Source: Phoronis australis (taxonomy: Eukaryota > Phoronida > Phoronidae). Taken from it: DNA of 29,279 nucleotides. Below, piece after piece: positions 19,840-29,279 of the stretch. A model generated the notes under the pieces. That model was not told where the DNA came from. It worked only from the letters and a program-made list of their open reading frames with translations, and made no database searches. The position numbers and the translations under genes were made by a program. The DNA lies in assembly GCA_002633005.1 (NCBI GenBank), contig NMRA01000670.1, positions 9,198 through 38,476 on the forward strand, read 5' to 3'. Each line of letters begins with the position of its first letter. Position 1 is the stretch's first letter.

Positions 19840-22800
19840 GTAAGAGCCTTTCATGATCACAATGACGCAACATTTGTAGGACTCTAGGAATGATTTTTAA
19901 GAGAAGAAATGAATTACCTCAGTTGGAAAGGAAAGAGAAAATTCTGAATGAACTGTGCTCATTCACAGAACATCAAATATTTTAAAAATAGGAATATTTG
20001 AAGAAAACAATAAAATCTCATGCATGGAACTTAGACTTGCAGTGATACTTTGCTTGATATTTCAGAGCAAACAGCTTCTATTTGTCACTCAGAAGACATA
20101 CTAAGAACAGTCAGCTTAACATGTGCCCAGGGAACAACACTGCGAGTAGTTGACGCCTACTTCCACGTGGACCGCTGCGTCACGTGGTCTCGCCGCTCAT
20201 GTTGCAAGACAAACAGGTATTTCTACTTGATAAGTACATCTACTGACCAAGGTTAATGAGGCTGATGAGTGCAAGTGATAACAGTAATTATGTCCACAAT
20301 TAGAAGACACATAGAAGATTATGGTTTTTCTTTTGCTTGTTAGTCACTTCTTACGAAATGGATCGTGAAACAATTTACAAGAGACCTCAATCAGGAAAAA
20401 TGATTAGATTTTGAGAATAATGGAAGGTGATAATAATTCTTTGTCTTTGTTATCTGTTCATACAATAAAAAAATTGAATATCTATTTCTAATTAGTTATC
20501 TATACACCTTAGAGTAATATGAATGTGCCATAGTTAGAACAAGATTTTTTAAATCATCAGATATTTGTTATTAAAGTACCAGACAGAACCCTCGTTTTGG
20601 AAATCAGATACATTTTTATGTATCTCGTTGACGACGGGAAGGCAAAGAATTTCCTATCGCGCACCCACAGATATTTGTCTAGTTTATCAAACTTTCTCAC
20701 AGCACAACAGTAATACGTTGTTGGCATTGGAAACATAAATGAAGTAATGCATCCGAGAAAAACTAGTAGAGAATCAGACAACAACAAATAACAGGTGAAA
20801 CTCCAATGGCATGAAAACGAGGCAGCAAGGGTGCATGATGGATATTTACGGCATTGTGGCGAATACGCGTGCTTCGAGTGTTGCTGTGTAATACAGGACA
20901 GCCCTATTTTATATCGCCTAATTTCACCTGTCTAATAGGTATTTCACTTCACAGCTTCTGCCACTTGTCAGCAAGGAAGACAGTACCCGAGTACTGGAAC
21001 GATATTGTGACTGGGTGCAGTGGACAAGACAGGTGTAGAGTTAGAACCAGATATATCCAGACTAAGTGTCATAAATACTGGCGACCAAGCAACCACCTGA
21101 TCATCAAGTACTTGTGTGTCAAAGGTAGGTTGAATTCCAACACCACATATTTGCTTTCTTCTCGGTTAACACATTTTAATTTCAACAAGCAGAACATTGT
21201 CAATAATACTATCCTTTCTGATACTTAAAACACAATTTTGTGAATGAAAAGCTCTCCTCAAGGATTAATCACATTGACATGCATATGATAAACATCTATC
21301 GTATTGGATACCAGTTTGCATGAATTTCTGGCTCCTTTTGACAGACCGAGATGTGATCAAACTGTGCAGTCAGAGAGTGGACATTCTCCAGATTTCTAAA
21401 GCACTGATACAAAGTCCTGACTACCCACTAATGCAGCACAGTTCAACTGCATCACAGTGTACCTGTGTCATCAAGTCTGTCAATAGTACTGTGACCAAAC
21501 TGACACGTATTGAGGCGCAGATAGAAGGTACTAGTAGTCGTGGTCTTGGTGGCACCAACAGAAGACATGGTCATACATCGCAAATCTGCCAAAATGCCAT
21601 GATAGTCTCCAGTCCATCAGCTTCAACTGGTGACTTATGTCCAATCAACATCAGCTCGGATCCCACACAAACCATAGGAGGGGATACACTGGTGGTAAGC
21701 GTGAACCACATTAAAGGAGGAAACAGATTGGCATGGCGTTCCCTGCTACAATTTGAAGGTAACTTTAACTCAGGTGCACATAACAAAATATCTCAGCAAT
21801 CTGTGCCTGGATGAAGTGTGAGCCTGATAGGGATAGATATGTTCTTGTTATATGATCACTACCTAAAATTGTTCTTCAAATGTTACATGCATCACAATGT
21901 TGAGCAGTGTTCTGCAGAACTTTGTACTTTGACAACAGATAACTTCAAAAACCGTAGTCTACAGCAGCCCGGGATATGGGGAACATTGAGCTATAACAAG
22001 TTCACACATGGGATTTTACGAGAAGGTTTAAGATTGTCCGATTCACAAGGCAGATTAACTCCAATAATTATTCAGAAAGGCTCCCTAACAAGTATCTGGC
22101 ATAAAATTAGTGTGCTTAATGTTGAAATTCTGGCCAATCACATGCGATTACCATGCAAAAATATAGCCTTCTCAATAGAAGGTAGATCTGCTTTCTAATA
22201 TGGAGACATGTCATATTTCTCATTAGTTTTCACCTGTGAATACTTTTCACATATGCTAACACTGTATAAGTTTCTTTTGTGTGCAGCAAAGCAATTATCA
22301 GTCAGCAAATGACTATACAAGCAACGCTTGCCAATGTGACAGATAACGCTGGACAAAAAACTACACGGGATCGCTTAACAAAAGACCAGATACATATCAA
22401 CATTTGAAAATTGCTATCCTTTGGAAAATTCACACAACGGGAGATGTTTGAAATGACATAAAGAACAGTTTCCACTAGTTCCCTTCAACGGAAATTATGG
22501 TATCAGAATTTTAACACTGATTTACAGCATGCATTTACCACTAGAATTAAAGTTAATTTAGGCATCTTTGTATCATTCAGGAAGTGGGCCAATATCTATC
22601 AACTGCTGGGCAGACGGTGGCTTTGAGGTAACAACACCAACAGTGTCAACAGACCACACAACAGTTACATCCACACCGTCACAAGTCCAGACAGAGACAT
22701 GGAGCAACAATGCAAGAACAGGTCAACATAGACTGCAGGCTGCACCAAACACTTTTTTAGCACCCACAGACTACACATCTATCATTCCCAGTCAGGAAAC

Positions 22801-25656
22801 AGAGAGGGATACAGCTCAGATCACATCTACAAAGCAACCTTCAACAACAGATGTCAGTCCCAGTCCTGAAGGAACCACAAACATTAATCAAGAACAGAAT
22901 TCTCAAACACGTAACATACCATCAACAGCAAAATTCAGTGCGAAGACCATTTTGTTGTCCACATTCACTAAGGAGTTAAAGGGGAGCTTGAAAACAACAC
23001 CAACCACTTCAAAGCAGGAAGTGGCATGGGTCCATGGCAGTAGCAACACACAGAACAAAACGACCTTGCCAGCAAAACATCATCCAACTACAAAGTCTTT
23101 GAAACATGAGTTCCATTCAAATGCTATTCAGACAACTCAAACTGCTGATGTCAGCAGAGAAACCAGAACACATACAGCGATCAGAGCAGGCAGTGTAGTG
23201 GCGATAAATGGCACAAGACCGACCGATTCAAAAACTAAAGACAAGAAAATTGACAACGGTAAGAAGACACGTTAGGATGTCAGGCTTTTAATTTTAATTA
23301 ATTAATGCTTGCCTTGATCAAACATGTGCATCATCAACAAGGCAAGACTTGAAACTTAGAGAATAGCTATCTACAACCTTGTTATGTCAGGATTTAATTA
23401 AAGTCTTGCCCATCTTCCAAGCTTAACTTGACTCCGGTAATACTGATAAACGGGCTAACCAAGGAAATGATAGTCTTTGGTGATACATCCACAAAGACTT
23501 ATACTCAATCTAATGCTTCAACAGATATCTGCTACAAAATTGTATTTCAATAATGATAAAAATCGTATAATTTGTTGTAGAAATTTTCAGTAAACCTTGT
23601 CATTTCAGGACTAATCATAGGAATCAGCCTGGGTTTGGTGCAACTCTTGTTGATAATGATAGTTGTTGCCATGGGATACAGGATCTGTCGGTGAGTTTTT
23701 ACAACATCCTCATAATGAGACACACCCACCTGGCTACCATATTTAACAGTTTATAGTTTATATCATAAAGAAAACCATAGCTGTTATTGATTTTCTCAAC
23801 TTACAATCATTTTTCTAACATATTATTCTGAAATGTGGTTGGCAAGAAAAACAAAACAAGCTGATACTAAGTCAGTAATGTGACCAGAATGCACATCAAT
23901 TCTGATGTCACCAAAAATCCCACGCAAAATCAGGTGACCAATTGGATTCTATTAAAATGGTTCTGTTTCAAACACAAAACAGACAATAGTCTCCATCCTG
24001 TCAAAAACATTAGTTAATTGAGGAAAAAAATAGACAACATTAATACATGGAAACAGTTGAATACAATCAATATTTTAGTTTGCAGACAATACTTAAAAAA
24101 TGTCATAAATGATGAACAGCCATAAAGCATCTGCAATTCAATATCCAAATACTTTCAATTGAAAATCAAGCAATCTTACATGTACTAAACACGTGTTCCT
24201 CAGAACTTGTAGTTAAAAGGGTTGAGCATATAATGATAGATTCTTAAATGTATGTACATATCTACATTATATCACTTGCAGACGCCGAAGGAGCAGATAT
24301 ATACAGCCGGTGGTACCAACACATGTCAACAACTGGCAACAGCGTTTACCACATATACAGAACTATACAACAAGTCCAGCATTGCCTAATAATTACAAAC
24401 ACAGTGGAAACCAACTGGCCGCGGCAGCCAGCCCACCTTGTATGGACCACTATTGCAAGAACTCTTACAACAGTAATATAAATTTACATGGTGCATGCGA
24501 GGACTACATGATAGCAACTCTGCGTGTTAATCATAACTCCATCCCTGCAGACCTCAAGCATGATTCACAAGATGGAAACATTTATAACATACCAGAGGTT
24601 GATGACGATGAAGATCATGATTCGTTGTACATGGAGCTGGATGAATGCAAGGATGTGGCAAAGAAACAGGAGTCACCACCTAGTGACAGCAATGACAGTT
24701 TGAACATAGACAATGACACCATAGCAGAAACTGAGAACAAAGAAGACCCTGGATACATGCTGCTGAAAGAATGCTCCGACAAGGTAGGAGAATACAAGAA
24801 GACAATACCCAGAACTCTGACACCACCAAGACTGTGTGTATCTCCACCACATTCACTGCCACCATCACCAACTTGCTGCCAGTCGCCCAGAAAAGGCTTA
24901 CCTAGCAATACTGTCACCCTGGCAACAACCCCAAGTGCCACACCTCACATACCAAAGCGGTCAGTAACAGAACCTCTCCCAGAAATACCCACACAAGCAC
25001 ACGTTAAGGCAGAAGCGTTGAGACTCCCAGCAGTGGGCATACACAACACAAAATCAGCACCTGTCTTATCTATTCCGGAGCCCACGGAAACTTGTCACTA
25101 TGAACCTATACCAAGAAAGAGACAACTAGCGCCACCTCTACCTCCTTTGAAGGATTCAAGGTTGAATGGGTTGAACAGCAATACTTGCCCTTATCAGAAT
25201 CTGCCACGCACAGCGCCATCTTCTCCCATCACTGGTCCACAGAACCAACAGCGCAACTTCCTCACACTTCCCAGGCAAGGACACAATAGAGTGCCACAAG
25301 TCAGTGATGTGTCTTTTACTATAGGTGGAACTATGCCAAGACGTTCTAAACAGTTAGAGTGCAAAGGGCTGAGCAGGATAGTAACTGATCCCAGCCTGCT
25401 TCAGAAGCTGAAGGAAACACTTGATCCACAGCAGAGTGACTATGGCAACATTCCATCAACAAAAGATGAGCTGGTAGAATATGATAGACTGGCTGATGAA
25501 CTGTATATGCTCTCTAAACTGCTCAGGTCAAAGAGCATGGAACATAGCCAAATACAGGACATATGTAGCGAGGACAGTGATACAGACGCAGAATATGAGA
25601 GGATGGACCAGATCAGAAGACAGTCAGAGGGCAATCATGACTTCAATCTGTGCTGA
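19767..25656 (+). CDS. Gene C: SUEL-lectin-like/CUB-like/mucin-like transmembrane receptor with long signalling tail
   Basis: Core exons 19767-19839, 20066-20216, 20955-21124, 21345-21758, 22581-23258, 23609-23690 and 24282-25656 join to 980 codons plus TGA. A further exon, 21918-22181, fits the frame and phase and would give 1068. With it, residues 1-24 are the signal peptide, 25-131 a SUEL-type lectin domain with ten Cys split by a phase-2 intron, 132-269 a CUB-like domain, 270-357 the extra segment, 358-583 a Thr/Ser-rich stalk, ~586-606 the transmembrane helix and ~611-1068 a tail more than twice as long as in B. The tail has three ITIM-consensus motifs (SLYMEL, SDYGNI, VEYDRL), pYxN sites (YQNL, YGNI) and proline-rich SH3-type sequence (QLAPPLPPLKD). 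It is a paralogue of A and B in the same orientation. Receptor signalling is inferred; I do not recognise a named gene. Confidence 0.85.
20066..20216 (+). CDS. Gene C exon 2: first half of the SUEL-type lectin domain
   Basis: The acceptor is GATATTTCAG|AGCAAAC and the donor AACAG|GTATTT (phase 1 in, phase 2 out). It encodes SLTCAQGTTLRVVDAYFHVD then five more Cys-containing positions including SCC. VVDAYFHVDRC aligns with the strand that carries the AxYGR...C pattern in classical SUEL domains, with Phe-His in place of Gly-Arg. Confidence 0.8.
20955..21124 (+). CDS. Gene C exon 3: second half of the SUEL-type lectin domain
   Basis: The acceptor is ATTTCACTTCACAG|CTTC and the donor AAAG|GTAGGT (phase 2 in, phase 1 out). 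It encodes GCSGQDRCRVRTRYI and LIIKYLCVK, which follow the family pattern C-x-G-x-x-x-C-x-V and the terminal Y-x-C strand. In gene B this domain is in one exon, so an intron was gained in C or lost in B. Confidence 0.82.
21345..21758 (+). CDS. Gene C exon 4: CUB-like domain
   Basis: The acceptor is CTCCTTTTGACAG|ACCG and the donor TGAAG|GTAACT, phase 1 on both sides. It includes ALIQSPDYPLMQ and CTCVI, the same SPxYP and Cys-x-Cys landmarks as in A and B, then a longer loop region (138 residues in total against 115-118). It ends WRSLLQFEG. Confidence 0.8.
21918..22181 (+). CDS. Gene C proposed extra ectodomain exon
   Basis: The 264 bases are open in the frame required, with acceptor GTTCTGCAG|AACTTTG and donor AGAAG|GTAGAT, phase 1 on both sides, so inclusion or skipping keeps the frame. 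The encoded 88 residues alternate hydrophobic and polar like beta strands. They end LPCKNIAFSIEG, which would join directly to GSGPISINC of the next exon, pairing two Cys across the junction. Neither A nor B has an equivalent. It may be constitutive or alternatively spliced. The acceptor tract is only moderate. Confidence 0.55.
22581..23258 (+). CDS. Gene C exon: end of ectodomain and Thr/Ser-rich stalk
   Basis: The acceptor is TTTGTATCATTCAG|GAAG and the donor AACG|GTAAGA, phase 1 on both sides. It starts GSGPISINCWADGGFE, which is more domain-like and has the last Cys, then ~205 residues rich in Thr, Ser and Pro (TPTVSTDHTTVTSTPS), fitting an O-glycosylated stalk. Confidence 0.82.
23609..23690 (+). 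CDS. Gene C exon: transmembrane helix
   Basis: An 82-base exon, acceptor CTTGTCATTTCAG|GACTA and donor TGTCG|GTGAGT, phase 1 in and phase 2 out as in A and B. It encodes GLIIGISLGLVQLLLIMIVV and then a Tyr-Arg-Ile-Cys; the next exon supplies a run of Arg. Confidence 0.86.
24282..25656 (+). CDS. Gene C terminal exon: long cytoplasmic tail and stop
   Basis: The acceptor is ATATCACTTGCAG|ACGCC. It encodes ~458 residues starting with the basic RRRRSR cluster. Tyrosine motifs are SLYMEL (24622-24639), GYMLL, HYEPI, PYQNL, SDYGNI (25435-25452), VEYDRL (25474-25491) and LYMLS. LYMELDECKD and YMLLKECSDK are an internal duplication about 40 residues apart. A Pro/Ser-rich middle and QLAPPLPPLKD offer SH3 sites. 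It ends FNLC, stop TGA. Confidence 0.85.
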
Positions 25657-26683
25657 TATGAGGTCCGACAAAACTATTGTTAACTCTTTCACTGCCAAGA
25701 ATGCCTTTCCGCGAGTTATGAATTAACTGCCAAATGCGCCAATCAGTCAGTTCCGTACTTGGCCAATTCAGAGTTTCATGGCAGTAAATAGTGCTTTCTG
25801 GTTAGTTGGGTTCATTTTATTCTACTCGCGTAGTTTTTACCGTTGTTAATGTGATTTTGCACTTTCCCTTTTTACATTGTTGCTTCAACAGATTCACAAC
25901 TTCAACATTTTCTTGTGTAATATCCTAGAGGAGGCACCACTCTCCTAAATTATCTGTCCCAGTTCCAGGTTAGTGTATTGTGACCACACAACAGCCAACC
26001 ATGATTAGCAGATGACATGCTTGCCGGAAATAACACCAGATAATTTGGTCAGGTGTCGCTAGTGAATATAACATCATTGCTTCTGTAAGAGCATAGATTT
26101 CGTCCATTGAAAGTATACTGAGTTGGCGGTCCATGTTCTATAGTCTATGGTGGAAAGAAAGGAAGTCAAGCATTTGACTATGTTGATGGTGAATTGTACC
26201 GGAAACCTGCAAATCTAGATAATTTAGTGGTGGGATGTACCAACCTTGTAGCCCACAATCTTTTACATTAAAGATTTACTGAACTAAGTATGCACAAGGT
26301 TCAACTTGCATTGAACAAGGACTTGATACTTGGCCAAGGGACCAGTGTCTAAGATATTTGATTTTCCTTCAAAAAATGAAGATATTAGTTGTCAAAAATG
26401 AAGACTTAGGGTGGTGTTTGAAAAGGGGAGTTTCTTGTTACTAGTCAAGTAAAACAATAATTCTGAATGCAGACAATAAGAATATGCACTTTAAATTATT
26501 AAGAAATTCATGTTCAAATAAGAAATGACACTTTTTACCCAAAATAGTGATCACATGGCCATGTACAATTGTTTGACATTTTAAGGCACGGATTCAGTTA
26601 TAGACTAATAATTTAAAGAGTTGAAAATGGGCCCTTAAAAGATTTAACTTAAATAGACTTGATAAAGGATGACAATTACCCAA
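25657..26683. other. 3' UTR of gene C and intergenic sequence
   Basis: No gene is recognised. No AATAAA is seen close to the stop; ATTAAA near 26268 could be a weak poly(A) signal. A ~40-codon stretch near 26115-26270 contains DYVDGELYRKP, reminiscent of the Tyr motifs in the tails, but it is too short to call. Confidence 0.5.
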
Positions 26684-26880
26684 AGAATGAATGAAGCCCA
26701 TCATATAAACCTCTTACTATACTACTCCCATCATATACCCCACTTAACATTTCTGGCTGAACCAAGTCTAACATGAATAAAATTCAACACAGAATGAATG
26801 AAGCCCATCATATACCCCACTTAACATTTCTGGCTGAACCAAGTCTAACATGAATAAATTTCAACACAGGATGAATGATG
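26684..26880 (+). repeat. Tandem repeat, 77-base unit
   Basis: Copies at 26727-26803 and 26804-26880 start CCCATCATATACCCCACTTA and are almost identical. A partial copy (AGAATGAATGAAGCCCATCATATA) lies just before, at about 26684-26707. Confidence 0.9.
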
Positions 26881-27164
26881 CTCATTCAAGATGTTGGGGC
26901 TTAGGTAACTGTTTAAATAAGGTCAAGCTCATAAACATGTGCTGACCACTGTAATTCTCAAATTTTTAAACATGTCACAAAAGACAATGGTATCTGAATT
27001 ATTTAAATAAAACATGTGACTGTGCATTTAAGTCAACAGGAGCACCTTACATTAACAACTTTATAGTACTGTAAGAGTACAAAAGTGCCTTTGACAAGTT
27101 TATAGAGATGAATTGCAACTTTTGAGACAATGGTCATTTTTGTGTGAATCGCTAGAACATCCCA

Positions 27165-27384
27165 GTGCACAACTTTGGCAATGTCATTACCACACAATGG
27201 TCGCAGAGGTGCACAACTCTGGCAATGTCATGACCACATAATGGTCACAGAGGTGCACAACTTTGGCAATGTCATGACCACATAATGGTCGCAGAGGTGC
27301 CCAACTTTGGCAATGTCATGACCAAATAATGATTGCAGAGGCGCACAACTTTGGCAATGTGATGACCACATAATGGTTGCAAAG
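27165..27384 (+). repeat. Tandem repeat, five copies of a 44-base unit
   Basis: Units start at 27165, 27209, 27253, 27297 and 27341, each like GTGCACAACTTTGGCAATGT followed by CATGACCACATAATGGTCGCAGAG with a few substitutions. Each unit contains the small inverted repeat GACCA...TGGTC. There is no spacer variation, so this is a minisatellite rather than a CRISPR-like array. Confidence 0.95.
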
Positions 27385-28721
27385 ATGTTCTACAAAATTC
27401 TGGGAAATGACTTACTGCAGTATCTCAATACTAGTTTATTATCTACAAAAATATGTCCACAAACTACATTGCCATTAGAGACAAGACCTACTACAACATG
27501 TTGTCACTATACTTGAAAACAGCTGTTGATTCTATAAAACACATATTTTGATATAAATTTACTTCTGCAAGATCAAACTACAAGAACAATAACAATATGA
27601 TATAATTAACCATAATCGGATCAAAAGCTGCCATTCCAGACACAAGTATGCTACTAATCTAACAAACAGTTAAGCTCATCTACTTTTTAATTGCGTAAGT
27701 TGCATGTTGACTTAATACAATGTAAGTGGGTCACTAGCAAAGCTTAAGAATCAACCAACTGTGCACAACATAGCAGAGGTAATCTTAACGATCACTTGAG
27801 GAGATCTGGTTATTAACACCATTTACGGTCATATGAGTTGACAAGTGTCACCCAATAGGAAAAAGTCAAGATTGTAAATTAAGTTTAGTGTTTTTTTTTG
27901 AAATCTAAGACATTAAATGCTCTTCACTTAATGTATAAAAATTTCAACAAATCTAATAATTCATGATTTTCACAAAAGTACCACCTGAAACTTAATTTTC
28001 AAATTAAGAGGTCAAGCAGTGGCATTAAATACCAACAGTGAAGTCATTCTTGAGATACTCTGTGCAAAACAAACCAAAATCACTTTACTACTTTTTTCAA
28101 CAATAATAATCAAATTTCATCAACAGTACTGTTGTATAAATATAAAAATAGTCAAGCAAACTATTCTAAAGGTTTATTTGCCATAATCCCTGGAGAGAAT
28201 TTTCCACAGATTACATGCTTTTGAAGGGATAAAAATGGAAAAATGAATAATTTGTGTAAAAACCCACACTGCATGTGAACCATGGGAACTCAGTGTAGCA
28301 ATATGATACGTTGGCATACAAACAGGTGCGGGGTGAGCAGGTTGAGAATTCCTGCAACCTGTCAATGAAAATTTTCCATATTTCAAGACAACTTGTGTCA
28401 TTAACCCATTTAAGGTTATTATTCTGCTCGTAGAACAAAAACAACTGTCAGAACTGACTCGGTAATTGGATAATATTTGAAGTAATTACATATGATGCAC
28501 TTCACATCTAAAGACTGACCATTTTCAAGCACAGAAGTGATACTGGGTAGACGAGTTTGGCAACACTAGATGCTGCAATTTTGACAAAACTATTCAGTAA
28601 GTTATCAATGTTTCAGGACATACATTCAGTCAAAAAATTAATGCGTTTCAGACAAAGTGTTCAGTTTTTAGCTATTTCCTATAACAAACCCGGTGGCCAA
28701 AACTGTCAACTTGAGGTTATG
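27385..28721. other. Intergenic, no gene recognised
   Basis: AT-rich sequence with only short frames lacking recognisable features. There are no transposon ends, RNA genes or strong repeats that I could see. Confidence 0.5.
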
Positions 28722-29279
28722 CATAGGCGGATTTAGGAGGAAGGGGGGCCCAGGGGGCCCGGCCCCCCACTTGGCTGCCACAAAAAATAAAGCAGTAAGA
28801 GCGTAGGGAAATGTTGAGTTTATTAATTAACCCCGGTAATTAAAAGTATACGGATGAAAAAAGATTTAAATATGTGCAGTTTTAGTGTTGGAGGGGGGGG
28901 CTCAAATCCAATTTCAAGTGTCAAATTCTGAACACGACGCATTCGTAACAGAACTATGGCTAAGTATAGGCTCTCCCGCAATATCCCAGGCGACCGGCAG
29001 TGGCGCTGCGCACTACGACTCTGTTTCCGTCGTCTGCTCCACTGTGCAATGAAAAAAATTCCTTCATTTTTAAAGAAAATGGAACCTGAGTGACGATGAA
29101 AAAACAGAAGCTGCTGGTAAGATGTGAATTTTAATTGAAGCCTTAGTAAATCACTCAGAAACTCGCAATACTCTCTTTGTCAAACCTTATCTTAAGACGA
29201 TTTCCAAAGCAATCCCGTCATTATTGCCAACACGAAAAACGGATTTGGTCTTTTGGGCATTTGAAGACTATTTTAAATA
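28722..29279 (+). mobile_element. 5' part of a decayed hAT-type element, cut by the window edge
   Basis: CATAGGCGGATTTAGG at 28722 resembles the terminus of hAT-family elements and is followed by a G-rich then C-rich stretch (28740-28770). After ~280 bases an ATG (29049) opens MKKIPSFLKKMEPE, then a stop. Shifting the frame continues DDEKTEAA up to a donor-like GCTG|GTAAGA (29117). Short lysine-rich starts of the SFLKK type followed by an acidic stretch are usual for hAT transposases. The frameshift suggests decay; the rest of the element lies beyond the window. Confidence 0.5.

Noticed and set aside
26115-26270. ~40-codon stretch with DYVDGELYRKP resembling a receptor tail
   Set aside because: It is bounded by stops, without splice signals or further similarity. 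It could be a remnant of a fourth tail exon but is too short to support.
27165-27384. CRISPR-like regular spacing
   Set aside because: The whole 44-base unit repeats with no variable spacers, and the DNA is clearly eukaryotic.
1-29279. tRNA, rRNA or other structured RNA genes
   Set aside because: No A/B box pairs, tRNA arms or rRNA-like stretches were recognised on reading both strands by eye; a covariance-model scan was not possible.

Overview
The window is metazoan nuclear DNA. It is AT-rich, its genes are split by GT..AG introns of about 100 to 900 bases, it carries DNA-transposon debris, and it holds one undetermined base (17249). The gene families (SUEL-type lectin-like and CUB-like ectodomains) fit an invertebrate bilaterian such as a mollusc, annelid, brachiopod or invertebrate deuterostome. 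The sequence alone does not let me choose among them.

The main content is a head-to-tail cluster of three paralogous type I membrane receptors, all on the plus strand, here called A, B and C. A (3531-6833) lacks its 5' end. B (9327-13443) and C (19767-25656) look complete. The shared plan is signal peptide, divergent SUEL-type lectin domain (B and C), non-canonical CUB-like domain with a Cys-x-Cys pair, Thr/Ser-rich mucin-like stalk, one transmembrane helix in its own small exon, and a long cytoplasmic tail rich in Tyr-x-x-hydrophobic motifs, several of which match the ITIM consensus. Ectodomain exons are flanked by phase-1 introns, and the transmembrane exon is phase 1 in, phase 2 out, in all three. 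The joined coding lengths are multiples of three (A at least 520 codons, B 690, C 980, or 1068 with one extra exon I propose). I do not recognise a named gene. The layout suggests surface receptors that bind ligand through lectin/CUB modules and signal through tyrosine phosphorylation, possibly immune-type receptors. That role is inference.

Layout: 1-1459 holds a possible ETS/YY1 promoter motif at the left edge, a duplicated ~300-420 bp unit and a short GC-rich repeat. 1460-3513 is a non-autonomous DNA transposon with inverted arrays of a short motif and a second, hAT-like element nested inside it; it ends 17 bases before the first visible exon of A. 3531-6833 is gene A. 6834-9170 is 3' UTR and intergenic. 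9171-13625 is gene B with a TATA box and poly(A) signal. 13715-15000 is a decayed piggyBac transposase on the minus strand. 16441-16523 is a CA/TA microsatellite abutting a broken, intronless ubiquitin-specific protease copy (16524-17171). 17787-18480 is a duplicated repeat carrying CTCF-like motifs. 19767-25656 is gene C. 25657-28721 is non-coding with two tandem repeats. 28722 to the end is the start of a decayed hAT-type element.

All exon boundaries were read by eye from splice signals, reading frame and paralogue comparison. No transcript, alignment or database search was available.
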